DNA from: CAVPDA01 sp963702495
GTDB taxonomy: Bacteria > Pseudomonadota > Gammaproteobacteria > Burkholderiales > Rhodocyclaceae
Direction: 5' to 3'
DNA: 64,000 nt
Assembly (NCBI GenBank): GCA_963702495.1
Contig: CAVPDA010000023.1
Coordinates: forward strand, 1 to 64,000
The notes below the pieces were generated by a model. That model did not search any database. It had not been told where the DNA came from and worked only from the letters and a program-made list of their open reading frames with translations. The translations under genes were made by a program, and so were the position numbers. This document shows, piece after piece, positions 34,741-44,269 of the stretch; within the stretch, counting starts at the first letter, position 1; every line of letters starts with the position of its first letter.

Positions 34741-36249
34741 ATGGCTGATCCCCTCTACGTCGCCAAATCCGGCGACCAGTTCCTCGCCCTGCTGCCCCAC
34801 ATGGCCAATCGCCACGGCCTCATCACCGGGGCCACCGGCACCGGCAAGACCGTCACCCTGCAGTCGCTGGCGGAGCGCTTTTCGTACATCGGCGTGCCGG
34901 TATTCATGGCCGACGTGAAGAGCGATCTGTCGGGCATGGGGGCGGCCGGGACCGCGTCGCCCAAGCTGCAGCAGCGGCTCGATCTGCTGGGGCTGACGGA
35001 CTTCGTGCCCTACGCCAGCCCGGTGGTGTTCTGGGACGTGTTCGGCCAGGCCGGCCACCCGGTGCGTGCCACCGTCTCCGACATGGGACCGCTGCTGCTG
35101 GCGCGGCTGCTGGGGCTGAACGAGACCCAGGCCGGCGTGCTGACCCTGGTGTTCAAGATCGCCGACGACAATGGCCTGCTGCTGCTCGACCTCAAGGACC
35201 TGCGGGCGATGGTGCAGTACGTGGGGGACAACGCCAAGCAATTCACCACCGACTACGGCAACGTCGCCACCGCCTCCATCGGCGCCATCCAGCGCGGCCT
35301 GCTGGCGATCGAGGAGCAGGGCGGAGACAGCTTCTTCGGCGAGCCGATGCTGGACATCGCCGACCTGATGCAGACCGACGCCCACGGCCGCGGCGTGATC
35401 AACATCCTGTCGGCCGAGAAGCTCTACAACTCGCCCAAGCTCTATTCCACTTTCCTGCTGTGGCTGCTGGCGGAGTTGTTCGAGCAGTTGCCGGAAGTCG
35501 GCGACGTGGAAAAGCCGAAGATGGTGTTCTTCTTCGACGAGGCGCACCTGCTGTTCAACGATGCGCCCGCGGCGCTGCTGGAGAAGATCGAGCAGGTGGT
35601 GCGGCTGATCCGCTCCAAGGGCGTGGGCGTGTATTTCGTGACGCAGAACCCGCTGGACGTGCCGGACACGGTGCTGGCCCAGCTCGGCAACCGCGTGCAG
35701 CACGCCCTGCGCGCCTTCACGCCGCGGGACCAGAAGGCGGTGAAGACTGCCGCCGAGACCATGCGCCCCAATCCCAAGTTCGATGCTGCCGAAGCGATCA
35801 TGGAACTGGGTACCGGCGAGGCGCTGGTGTCCTTCCTCGACGAGAAGGGGCGGCCCAGCATCGTCGAGCGCGCCTTCGTGCTGCCGCCGGCCTCGCGACT
35901 CGGCCCGCTCACGGCGCAGGAACGCGCGGCGCTGATCCGCGCCTCCGCACTCTACGGTCGCTACGAGGAAGTCATCGACCGCGAATCGGCCTACGAGAAG
36001 TTGAAGGGCCGTGCTGCCGAGGCCGCCGAGGCGGCGGGCGCGCCCGAGGTCAAGAAGGAGGAGGGCGGCGGGATCATGGGCGGGGCGCTGGGCGAGATTC
36101 TGTTCGGCAGCACCGGGCCGCGCGGCGGCAGGCGCGATGGCGTCGTGCAGAGCGCAGCCAAGAGTGCCGCCCGCAGCGTCGCCTCGGGCCTGGGGCGGGA
36201 GATCGTGCGCGGGGTGCTCGGGTCGATCTTCGGCGGCCGCCGGCGCTGA
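34741..36249 (+). CDS. HerA-like ATPase, DUF853 family
   Basis: 502 residues. Walker A GATGTGKTV (about 31-39), Walker B KMVFFFDEAHLLF, and the DUF853 signature FMADVKSDLSG. The C-terminus is a Gly/Arg-rich basic tail (GGRRDGVVQSAAKSAARSVA). Related to HerA/FtsK-like DNA-pumping motors (E. coli YjgR); the cellular role is not established. Confidence 0.9.
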   Translation: MADPLYVAKSGDQFLALLPHMANRHGLITGATGTGKTVTLQSLAERFSYIGVPVFMADVKSDLSGMGAAGTASPKLQQRLDLLGLTDFVPYASPVVFWDVFGQAGHPVRATVSDMGPLLLARLLGLNETQAGVLTLVFKIADDNGLLLLDLKDLRAMVQYVGDNAKQFTTDYGNVATASIGAIQRGLLAIEEQGGDSFFGEPMLDIADLMQTDAHGRGVINILSAEKLYNSPKLYSTFLLWLLAELFEQLPEVGDVEKPKMVFFFDEAHLLFNDAPAALLEKIEQVVRLIRSKGVGVYFVTQNPLDVPDTVLAQLGNRVQHALRAFTPRDQKAVKTAAETMRPNPKFDAAEAIMELGTGEALVSFLDEKGRPSIVERAFVLPPASRLGPLTAQERAALIRASALYGRYEEVIDRESAYEKLKGRAAEAAEAAGAPEVKKEEGGGIMGGALGEILFGSTGPRGGRRDGVVQSAAKSAARSVASGLGREIVRGVLGSIFGGRRR

Positions 36250-36269
36250 AACCGCTCAGGGGTTCGTAC

Positions 36270-36335
36270 GTAGGGTGCGCTTCGCGCACCGTCCTGCGGC
36301 CGTTCGTTGAAGTGGTGCGCGCAGCGCACTCTACG
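36270..36335. repeat. Paired GTAG-headed palindromic elements
   Basis: Unit one: GTAG (36270-36273), then GGTGCGC paired with GCGCACC around TTC. Unit two is inverted and ends CTAC (36332-36335), with GTGCGC paired with GCGCAC around GCA. Lies just after the HerA-like gene. Confidence 0.7.
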
Positions 36336-36402
36336 GGCTGGAGGAAAGCAAGAGGCTGGTCCGAACCCGGAGGTCGGCGCCGGCCTGCGGGGACTGACTT
36401 GC

Positions 36403-37354
36403 CTACTTGCCTTGAAGCAGCTTCACCACCGCGGCCTGCTTGTGGCCTTCGGCGAGTTGCAGCGCGGTCTTGCCGTCGGCGTCCTTGATGTCGGTGCGGG
36501 CGCCTTTGTCCAGCAAGGCCTTCACCACCTTGTCGTGCCCGGCCTCGGCAGCGTCCATCAGCGGCGTGCTGCCGGCGCGGTCGGTGATGTTGGGGTTGGC
36601 GCCTGCCGCCAGCAGGGCCTGAACCGCAGAGGCGTGGTCCTTGGCCGCGGCGAAGTGCAGTGCCGTGTCGCCGTTCTTGTCCTTGAGGTTCGGATCGGCA
36701 CCCGTGGCGGCGAATTGCTTGATGGCGTCGGCATGGCCCTTTCCCGCCGCCTTCATCATCGCCGTTTCGCCTTTGCGGTTGGGCTGGCTGGGGTGGGCGT
36801 CGTGCTTGAGCAGAACGGCGATCACCTTGGCATGCCCCTTTTCTGCGGCGCCGTGCAGGGCGGTGTCGCCGTAGCGATCGGTGGCGTTGGGATCGGCCTG
36901 GAAGTCGAGCAGTTGCGCCACGATCACGTCGTAGCCGAGGCGCGCCGAGATCATCATCGCGTCCCAGCCGGAGCGGGTGCGGTCATGCACGTGGGCGCCC
37001 AGTTCCACCAGCATGGCCGAGATGTCGGCATGGCCGTTCTCCGCAGCGAAGGTGAGCGCCGTGCAGCCGGCGACGGTGCGGGCGTTGACGTTGGCGCCCT
37101 TGGACAGCAGCACCGTCACGCTCTTCGAGGCGCCGCTTTCCACGGCGCGCATCAGGGCGGTCTTGCCGAACTCGTTGGGCGAATCGACGTTGGCGCCCTT
37201 GGCGAGCAGCTTGCGCACGTCATCGACGTCGTCGATGGTCGCCGCCTCGCGCAACTGGCGGTTGAGGTCTTCCTGCAGCGCGCTGTCCGCTGCAGATCGC
37301 GGTGTTGGCTGCGAGCAGCGCCCACAGCATCACGAGGATCGTTCGAATTTTCAT
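36403..37354 (-). CDS. Secreted ankyrin-repeat protein, frameshifted
   Basis: About 316 residues once one base is removed (length 3n+1). The start MKIRTILVMLWALLAANTA is a signal peptide. After about residue 20 the frame shifts near 37290 into ADSALQEDLNRQLREAATID, which leads into seven to eight ankyrin repeats (for example EFGKTALMRAVESGASKSVT and RYGDTALHGAAEKGHAKVIA). It probably mediates protein contacts in the periplasm. It follows the cytochrome cluster on the same strand. The shift is probably artefactual. Confidence 0.8.
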
Positions 37355-37391
37355 TGCTTGAGCTTTCTGTTAACGAGGGTGGCGGTGGCCA

Positions 37392-38152
37392 TCATCCCTG
37401 CGGGCCGTCCTTCTTCGGTTCCGCCGCGGCGCCCGTCGGCTTGTCCGCCTCCTTCGGGGCTTCGGTGGCCGGTTGTCCCTCGGCGGGCGCCGGCGCTGCT
37501 GGCGTTGCCGCCGGTTGCGCGGAGGCTGCCGCTTCGGCCGGTTTCTCCTCGCCCGCCGCCGCCTTGTCTTGCGCGGGCTTATCCTCGTCCTTAGCCTCCT
37601 CGGCCGCGTCCTTGGGCAGCTTGTGTCCGATGCCCTTGTGGCAGTCGATGCAGCTCTGCCCGCGGTCAGTCGCGTTCTGATGTTTGCGGCGGGCGAACTT
37701 GTCCTGCTCGCTGAAGTCCATGTGGGCGTAGGAGTGGCAGGATTTGCATTCACGCGAGCCGCTGGCCTTCATCTTGGCCCAAACGCGCTGCGGCCATGTT
37801 GAGGCCGGTGCGCCTCGTACTTCTCGGGCGTGTCGATGGTGCCCACGATCTCGTGATAGACATCCTTGGCCGCAAGCACCTTGGCGATCATCTTGTCCGT
37901 GAAGTTCTTCGGCACGTGGCAGTCGGCACAGCCGGCGTGGACGCCGGAAACGCTCTTCCAGTGCAGCTTCTCCTTCAACTCGTCGAGGTTGGTCTGCATC
38001 GAGTGACACGAGGTGCAGAACTCGGTGCGGTTGGTGTATTCGAGCCCCCAGTTGAAGGCTCCGGCGAAGGCTATGCCGGCGGCGAAGATGGCCAGCACGC
38101 CCAGAATCCCGACGGTCCAGGTTCGGGACTTCTTGTTCGGATCGTTCTGCAT
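37392..38152 (-). CDS. NapC/NirT-type tetraheme cytochrome c, frameshifted
   Basis: About 252 residues when two extra bases near 37785-37800 are removed (length 3n+2). One N-terminal membrane anchor (VGILGVLAIFAAGIAFAGAF) is followed by four CxxCH sites: CTSCH, CADCH, then, after the shift, CKSCH and CIDCH. The C-terminal 70 residues are an Ala/Pro/Lys/Glu-rich tail, unusual for the family. NapC-type proteins carry electrons between quinones and periplasmic enzymes. Position beside fccAB suggests it passes sulfide-derived electrons to the quinone pool; that is inference. Confidence 0.85.
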
Positions 38153-38231
38153 CGCTCGAGTTCTCCAATTCGACGATGGTGCGGAGCGCGCGCGGACGGC
38201 GGCGCGCGTCGGTCATGTGCTGTCCATCGGG

Positions 38232-38972
38232 CTAGTGGGTCTTGCCCGCGTCCTGCGGCGCGATTTTCGGCACGTGTATGAAATCCGGCGCGAAGTCCGG
38301 GTTGCGCCAGTCGGGCGGCGCCATCATCTGCTTGGGGGGGCGCAGGCGCGAGGTGAAGTCGACGACGGCGACGATATCGCGGTCGGTGAAGCGCTTGATC
38401 TGCTTCACCATGGTCTGATCCGCGTTGCGCCGCTGGCCGTTCTTGATCCAGTAGAACTGGCGCAGCAGGTATTCGTAATGCTGGCCCTGGATGCGCGGCT
38501 GGAACTCCTTGTTGTCGCCTTCGCCGCCGGCGCCGTGGCACTTTTTGCAGTGTTCCTTGTACAGGGCCTCGCCGTGCGTCAGATCGTGTCCCGGGCCGAC
38601 GCTGTTGTACGGATTCATCTTCAGCTTCGCGATGTAGGCCGCCACATCCGCAATGTTCTGCGGTCCGCCCAGCGTCGACATCTGGGCGAAGGGATACATG
38701 GTGGGGTTGTCACGGTTACCCTGGCGGATGTCGGTGAGCTGCTTGATGGTGACATTGGGGTGCTGGCCGGAGATCTGCGGATAGCGGCCGTGCTGCATGC
38801 CCCAACCCATGGGGGTGTGGCAGATGGCACAGGCCTCATAGACGCGGCGGCCGTTGTCGAGATTGGGCTTGAGGGCCATCGTCGCCTCGCGTTCTTCGTC
38901 CCAGGCAAAGGCGGGCAGGGCGACCGTCAGGCCGAGCAGCGCGGGAGCGACTCTGCGGATAAAGGGCTTCAT
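38232..38972 (-). CDS. Diheme c-type cytochrome (c4/c553-like)
   Basis: 246 residues. Signal peptide to about residue 22 (LPAFAW), then two class I heme sites, CAICH and CKKCH, each followed by a methionine-containing region. The ATG at 38972 starts the signal peptide. It lies between fccB and the tetraheme gene and is a likely electron carrier for the sulfide dehydrogenase. Confidence 0.88.
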   Translation of the reverse strand: MKPFIRRVAPALLGLTVALPAFAWDEEREATMALKPNLDNGRRVYEACAICHTPMGWGMQHGRYPQISGQHPNVTIKQLTDIRQGNRDNPTMYPFAQMSTLGGPQNIADVAAYIAKLKMNPYNSVGPGHDLTHGEALYKEHCKKCHGAGGEGDNKEFQPRIQGQHYEYLLRQFYWIKNGQRRNADQTMVKQIKRFTDRDIVAVVDFTSRLRPPKQMMAPPDWRNPDFAPDFIHVPKIAPQDAGKTH

Positions 38973-39047
38973 GGTTCGCAATCCAGTGGGGGAACGAGAA
39001 AGCGGGGCCCGCAAGCCCCGCTTGTGCTTCAGTCTCGCTTCAAGGCA

Positions 39048-40325
39048 TCAGCCGAAGATGTCGGCAGTGATGTTCTTGAACCAGCTATGGGCATACATCA
39101 CCTCGCGCTTGCGCATTTCGGCCGAGGCGTCGGCCGGCGACAATCCGCCCGATCCCTTCACCTGCGCCAGCTTGCCGCCCTCCAGCTTGTACACGCCAGC
39201 CACCGAGATGCCATAGTCGGGGCCGACGATGGAGTAGCAGGTGTTGGTGTAGGCCGGCGTCGCCGCCTTGCCGCCGGCCAGCGCCGCCACCACCGCCGCG
39301 GCACAGACCTTGGCCTGGGAGTTGGCGGAGTAGCCCGACTTCGGCATCGGTGCCGCGACGCAGGCATCGCCGATCACATACACGCCCTTCTGCAGCGTGG
39401 ACTCGAAGGTGGCGTGATCCACCGGGCACCAGCCCTTGTCGTCGGTCAGGCCGCTGGCCTTGGCGATGGCACCGGCCTGCTGGGCGGGGATGATGTTGGC
39501 CACGGCGCACTTGTGGGCCGACTGCAGTTCGCCGGCGAACACTGTCATGCTGCCCGCATCCACCTTGGCGACCTTGCCTTCCTTGGAGAACGGTACCCAC
39601 TCGATCATGTCGCCGTAGAGGGTCTTCCAGCCGGCAGTGAACAGGCCCTGCTTGGCGAAGGTGTCCTTGGCGTCGAGGATCAGAACCTTGGACTTGGGCT
39701 TCTTCTGCTTGAGGTATTGGGCGATCAGGCTGGCGCGCTCGTAGGGGCCGGGCGGACAGCGGAAGGGGTCGGCGGGCGGGGCAATGACGACCACGCCGCC
39801 GTCCTTCATCGATTCCAGTTGCTTGCGCAGCAGCGCCGTCTGGGGGCCGGCTTTCCAGGCGTGAGGCATCTTCTCGGCCACCGCCTCGCTGTAGCCGGCG
39901 ATCGAGTCGTACTTGAGGTTGACGCCGGGAGAGACGATGCAGCGGTCGAACTCGATCACCTCCCCGCCATCCACGGTCACCTTCTTGCCGGCGGCGTCGA
40001 TGGCAGTGGCGGACTTCTGCACCACCTTGATGCCGCGTTTGGTGAGCCCGCCGTAGCCGAACTTGAGCGAGTCGAGGGTGCGCTCGCCCGAGAGCACCTC
40101 GTTGCTCATGAAGCAGGTGTAGTAGTTGGCGTTGGGTTCGATCAGGGTGACTTCGATCGAGGGATCAAACATCTTGACGTACTTGGCGGCCGTGGCGCCT
40201 CCGACGCCGCCGCCCACCACGACCACGCGCTTCGCGGCGGCACGGCCGATCAGGGGAACCGCAGCAAGGCTCAGGGCCGAGGCATAGGCCCCCAGCTTGA
40301 TGAAATCGCGACGATTGAATGACAT
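39048..40325 (-). CDS. fccB: Flavocytochrome c sulfide dehydrogenase, flavoprotein subunit
   Basis: 425 residues. A twin-arginine signal (NRRDFIKLGAYASALSLAA) suggests folded export. FAD motif VVVVGGGVGGATAAKYVK is followed by the FCSD-type blocks NANYYTCFMSNEVLSGER and CPPGPYERASL, and a second nucleotide-type motif YVIGDACVAAPMPKSGYSAN. The redox-active cysteine in YYTCFMSNE is kept. It oxidises sulfide to sulfur or polysulfide in the periplasm and passes electrons to FccA, encoded 15 bases upstream. Confidence 0.92.
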   Translation of the reverse strand: MSFNRRDFIKLGAYASALSLAAVPLIGRAAAKRVVVVGGGVGGATAAKYVKMFDPSIEVTLIEPNANYYTCFMSNEVLSGERTLDSLKFGYGGLTKRGIKVVQKSATAIDAAGKKVTVDGGEVIEFDRCIVSPGVNLKYDSIAGYSEAVAEKMPHAWKAGPQTALLRKQLESMKDGGVVVIAPPADPFRCPPGPYERASLIAQYLKQKKPKSKVLILDAKDTFAKQGLFTAGWKTLYGDMIEWVPFSKEGKVAKVDAGSMTVFAGELQSAHKCAVANIIPAQQAGAIAKASGLTDDKGWCPVDHATFESTLQKGVYVIGDACVAAPMPKSGYSANSQAKVCAAAVVAALAGGKAATPAYTNTCYSIVGPDYGISVAGVYKLEGGKLAQVKGSGGLSPADASAEMRKREVMYAHSWFKNITADIFG

Positions 40326-40340
40326 GTTATGTGCTCTCCC

Positions 40341-40934
40341 TTATTTCTGGCTGGCGTAGAAGTGCATGAGGTTCTCCAGACCCTTGGGGTCGGCTTCCTG
40401 AACCTTCTTGACCTCGGCCGCCATCTTCTTGGCCATTTCCCGCTTGCCGGAGGTGAAGTCCTCCATCGAGTAGACCAGATAGGGCAGCCACTGGCCGGCG
40501 AGCACGCCCGATCCGTCCTCGTCCTTGCGGCCGTTATCCTCGTGGCACTTGACGCAGCGATCCTTGTGCAGCGCCTGGCCCGCCTTGACCTTGGCCGCAT
40601 CCGTGGTCTGGGGGAAACGCACGAACTTCTGCTTGAAGTAGTAGTTGGCCATCAGTTTCAGTTCATCGTCGGTGTAGCCCTTGGCGATGCGGTCCATGAC
40701 GGTGGTCGGGCGCGTGCCGTCCTGATACGCCTTCATATAGTCCATGAAGGTTTCGACCGCCATGCCGGCGATGGTCGGTGTCGCCGGGCCCTGGCTGGAC
40801 CCGTTCGGGCCGTGGCAGCCGGTGCAGGTCTGCGCCAGCATGGTGGCCGCGTCCGGGGGTGCTGCCATCAGGACGCCGGGGAACGCAAAGCCGCCCGCGG
40901 TGAGCAGAGCGGCGCACATCAACTTCAGTCTCAT
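40341..40934 (-). CDS. fccA: Diheme cytochrome subunit of sulfide dehydrogenase
   Basis: 197 residues. Signal peptide to about 24 (GVLMAA), then two CxxCH sites, CTGCH and CVKCH, as in the cytochrome subunit of flavocytochrome c. A strong GAGGAGG lies 10 bases upstream of the ATG at 40934. First gene of the fcc cluster, divergent from the hybrid kinase. Confidence 0.9.
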   Translation of the reverse strand: MRLKLMCAALLTAGGFAFPGVLMAAPPDAATMLAQTCTGCHGPNGSSQGPATPTIAGMAVETFMDYMKAYQDGTRPTTVMDRIAKGYTDDELKLMANYYFKQKFVRFPQTTDAAKVKAGQALHKDRCVKCHEDNGRKDEDGSGVLAGQWLPYLVYSMEDFTSGKREMAKKMAAEVKKVQEADPKGLENLMHFYASQK

Positions 40935-41361
40935 TCTTGATGCCTCCTCTAGTTTCGCCAGTGGTTACGCCCGTCACGGTGTCGGCGCGCCAATGCATTC
41001 GCTGCGGCGCACAAGCCGAAACAGGAATTCTTGAATCGTTTTAATGCGAAGACCGGCGCTGGCTACCGAACAACTGTATTGATTTCTGTTGTATTTTCTT
41101 GTTCCGTTCTGGGCTGAAATTTATAGCATGGCCAAAGCGCCATGGTCAATCAATCCGGAAAGAAAAACCCTGCTGGTGTCAAAGGAACTTGCGCGCGGCC
41201 CGTTTCTGCCGACTGCGCAGGTCGGAGCGGGCTTTCGTCTGCACGGATACCCGGGGAGGCGGGCCGGGCAGATCATAGGTAGCGGGGTCGCGATCGTGGG
41301 GATGCCGCTTGGCGCGCGGGCGGCGATAATGGGAAGGCATCTTCCGGACCCGCGCTTGCCC
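40935..41361. other. Divergent promoter region between fccA and hybrid kinase
   Basis: About 430 bases, partly A/T-rich (41020-41130), the lowest-GC stretch nearby. It contains an ACAAC/GTTGT dyad within 41069-41094 but no clear sigma-70 pair that I can fix. The kinase frame is open from 41089, but its first 90 codons do not look like kinase sequence. Confidence 0.5.
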
Positions 41362-43113
41362 ATGGACCAGGATCGTACTTCCGAACGCTACGCCGAGCGC
41401 GTGACCGGCGAGCAGGTGGCGCTGCTCTACAACCATTTCTCGCGCCAGTACTGGCTGCTGCTTCTGGCGCCGCCCATCGTCGTGCCGGTGATGTGGAGCC
41501 AGGTGCCCCATGTGCCCCTGGTGTTGTGGGGCATCGTCTATGTCGTCAGCGTCCTGGATCGGCGTTTGCTCGCGCAGCGCTACTACGATGCCCGGCCGCC
41601 GGCCGCGGAAGCGCGCCGCTGGGGGATGCGCTTCACGCTCAGGGCGGCGATCAGCGGCGTGCTGCTGGGTTCCTGCGGCTTCTGGATGTTCGCACCGTAC
41701 TCGCTGCCGCACCTGATGTTCCTGTTCGCCTTCCTGTTCGTCACTTCCGCCGGTGCGGCGCTGTTCTACGCGCCGTTCCTGCCGGCCTACTACGCCTTTC
41801 TGCCGCTGGCGACGATGCCGCTGGTGGCCCGGGTGCTCCTGGTGGGAACCTTGCCGGCGCTCTGGGCGTGCGTCGCGGTGGTGGTCTACACGCTGTTCAT
41901 GCTGCGCGTCGGGCGCGACTACGGCGAGGCGATACGTCGCAGCTTCGAACTGCGCTTCCAGAACCTGGATCTGGTGCAGGAGTTGACGCGCAAGAACGAA
42001 GAGGCGGAACGTGCCAATCGCGCCAAGTCGCAGTTTCTTGCTGCCGCCAGCCACGATCTACGGCAGCCGATGCAGGCCCTCTCGCTGCTCACCGGCACGC
42101 TCAAACTGCGCAGCGCGGCGGGTCCCGACCGCGACCTGGTGGAGCGCATCGGCACCTCCGTCGAAGCGCTGGAAGGCTTGTTCAGCGCGCTGCTCGACAT
42201 CTCCAAGCTCGATGCCTCCGTCATCCGAACGGAACGCAGCAGCGTCTCGCTCAGTGCCCTGCTGACCCGGATCGAGACCGATGCCGCGCCCGGGGCGGAG
42301 GCGAAAGGGTTGCGCCTGAGCGTCCATCGCATCGCCTGCTGGGTGGACAGCGACCCGGTGCTGCTGCGGCGCATCCTGCAGAACCTGGTGGCCAACGCGA
42401 TCCGCCATACGCGCTCCGGCACCGTGTGGGTGGGTGCGCGCCGGCGCGGCGACAGGGTGCGCATCGAAGTGCGTGACTCCGGCAGCGGCATCGCCGCCGA
42501 GCACCTCGATCGCATCTTCGAGGAGTTCTATCAGGTCGAGAATCCCGGGCGCGACCGCCGCAAGGGCCTGGGCCTGGGCCTGGCGATCGTGCGGCGGCTG
42601 ACCGAGCTGCTCGGCCATACGGTGGAGGTACGCTCCATGCCGGGCCGCGGCTCGACCTTCGCCGTCACCGTGCCGCTGGCGCCGACGCCGGGCGCTGCCG
42701 CCGAGGCGGGAGGGTCGGGGGGAGTGCGCCCGGATCTCCTGGGCCTGGCGGTGCTGGTGCTCGAGGACGACGCGGAGGTGCGGGCGGCGCTGCGCATCAC
42801 GCTCGAGGAATGGGGCTGCTACGTCGTCGCCGCTGCCGACGATGACGACGCCCTGGCCCAGGCGCGCCAGCGCCCGCGCTGGCGCCCGCAGGTGGTCCTG
42901 ACGGACTACCGGCTGGGTTCCGGGCGCAGCGGGATCGAGGCAGCACGGAGCCTGCTTGCCCATTGGGACATCTTGATCCCGGTGGCGCTGATTTCGGGCG
43001 ATACGGCGGACGAGCCGCTGCGCGCGGCGCAGGCGAGCGGCTACGAGTTGTTGCACAAACCGATACGCCCGCAGCGTCTGGAACGGCTGTTGCGCGATCT
43101 GCCGCGGCAGTAG
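41362..43113 (+). CDS. Hybrid sensor histidine kinase/response regulator
   Basis: 583 residues from the ATG at 41362. Five to six membrane helices (about 30-180) form an MHYT-free sensor region, followed by a HisKA domain with His231 (AASHDLRQPMQ), a HATPase domain (N-box at 341-348, GLGLGLAIV near 402-410) and a C-terminal receiver with phospho-acceptor Asp515 (VVLTDYRLG) and Lys566 (HKP). No output domain is present, so it must pass phosphate on. Divergent from fccA, so control of sulfide oxidation is plausible but unproven. Starts at 41089 or 41329 cannot be excluded. Confidence 0.88.
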   Translation: MDQDRTSERYAERVTGEQVALLYNHFSRQYWLLLLAPPIVVPVMWSQVPHVPLVLWGIVYVVSVLDRRLLAQRYYDARPPAAEARRWGMRFTLRAAISGVLLGSCGFWMFAPYSLPHLMFLFAFLFVTSAGAALFYAPFLPAYYAFLPLATMPLVARVLLVGTLPALWACVAVVVYTLFMLRVGRDYGEAIRRSFELRFQNLDLVQELTRKNEEAERANRAKSQFLAAASHDLRQPMQALSLLTGTLKLRSAAGPDRDLVERIGTSVEALEGLFSALLDISKLDASVIRTERSSVSLSALLTRIETDAAPGAEAKGLRLSVHRIACWVDSDPVLLRRILQNLVANAIRHTRSGTVWVGARRRGDRVRIEVRDSGSGIAAEHLDRIFEEFYQVENPGRDRRKGLGLGLAIVRRLTELLGHTVEVRSMPGRGSTFAVTVPLAPTPGAAAEAGGSGGVRPDLLGLAVLVLEDDAEVRAALRITLEEWGCYVVAAADDDDALAQARQRPRWRPQVVLTDYRLGSGRSGIEAARSLLAHWDILIPVALISGDTADEPLRAAQASGYELLHKPIRPQRLERLLRDLPRQ

Positions 43114-43207
43114 CGGCGGCGCCGCGCGTCGTCCCTTGCCCGTGACAGCACGAACGAAGGACTTTTCCGGCTAGGATGGAAGCTGCGTCCCGCGTGCGAG
43201 TCCCATC

Positions 43208-44245
43208 ATGATGCGTGCCGATTTTGCCAGCGACAACACCGCCGGCATCTGCCCCGAAGCGCTGGAAGCGCTGCTTGCGGCCAATGTCGGAAGGGCGCCG
43301 TCCTACGGCGAGGACGAATGGACGCGGCGCGTCTGCAATGTCCTGCGCGAGCTGTTCGAGACCGATTGCGAGGTGTTCTTCGTTTTCAATGGCACCGCGG
43401 CCAATTCGCTGGCGCTGGCCTCGCTGTGCCAGTCCTACCACGGCATCCTCTGTCACGAGCTGGCCCACGTCGAGACCGACGAGTGCGGCGCGCCCGAATT
43501 CTTTTCCAACGGCACCAAATTGCTGCCGGTCCCCGGCGAGCAGGGCAAGATCGATCTCGGCGCCGTGGAGGCGATGGTCTCGCGCCGCCGCGACATCCAC
43601 TTCCCGAAGCCCAAAGCGCTCACCCTGTCCCAGTCCACGGAGCTGGGGACGGTCTACCGGATCAGCGAGCTGCAAGCGATCGGCGAGGCGGCGCGACGCC
43701 TCGGCCTGCGCCTGCACATGGATGGCGCCCGCTTCGCCAATGCCGTGGCCGCGCTCGATGTGGCGCCCGCCGATCTCACCTGGCGCGCGGGTGTCGATGT
43801 CCTGTCGCTGGGTGGAACCAAGCTCGGCCTGCTGGTGGGGGAGGCCGTGGTGTTCTTCGACCGCGCCCTGGCCGCGGACTTCGCCTACCGCTGCAAGCAG
43901 GCGGGGCAACTGGCGTCCAAGATGCGCTTTCTCGCGGCGCCCTGGCTCGGCATCCTGCGCGATTCGATCTGGCTGCGCCACGCGGCGCACGCCAATCGCA
44001 TGGCGCAGGTATTGGCCGAGCGGCTTACCGCCATTCCGGGCGTTGCCCTGATGCTGCCGGTAGAAGCCAATGCAGTGTTCGTTGCCGTGCCGGAACGCGC
44101 TTTGTCCAGCCTGCGGGCGGCAGGATGGCTGTTCTACACCTTCATCGGCCTGGGTGGCGCGCGTTTCGTCTGCGCCTGGGATACGAGGGAAGCGCAGGTT
44201 GACGATCTGGTGGCCGCCGTTCGCGCTGCGATGGACGGCGCCTGA
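43208..44245 (+). CDS. Low-specificity L-threonine aldolase / beta-eliminating lyase
   Basis: 345 residues, PLP fold type I. The N-terminal FASDNTAGICPEAL, the ring-stacking histidine in HELAHVETDECGAPEF, HMDGARFANA and the PLP lysine Lys205 in LGGTKLG are all present. It splits L-threonine or allo-threonine to glycine and acetaldehyde. It follows the kinase by 94 bases. Confidence 0.9.
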   Translation: MMRADFASDNTAGICPEALEALLAANVGRAPSYGEDEWTRRVCNVLRELFETDCEVFFVFNGTAANSLALASLCQSYHGILCHELAHVETDECGAPEFFSNGTKLLPVPGEQGKIDLGAVEAMVSRRRDIHFPKPKALTLSQSTELGTVYRISELQAIGEAARRLGLRLHMDGARFANAVAALDVAPADLTWRAGVDVLSLGGTKLGLLVGEAVVFFDRALAADFAYRCKQAGQLASKMRFLAAPWLGILRDSIWLRHAAHANRMAQVLAERLTAIPGVALMLPVEANAVFVAVPERALSSLRAAGWLFYTFIGLGGARFVCAWDTREAQVDDLVAAVRAAMDGA

Positions 44246-44269
44246 GGACCGTCTGCGCGGTTGCGCCGT

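Noticed and set aside
38013..40322. A 769-codon open frame antisense to fccB and the diheme cytochrome
   Set aside because: It mirrors the real genes codon for codon, has Gln/Gly/His/Arg-rich shadow composition and no recognisable domain.
41089..41361. N-terminal extension of the hybrid kinase from an ATG at 41089
   Set aside because: The first 90 codons are unlike kinase sequence, and the A/T-rich part fits a promoter region better; left as an alternative start.
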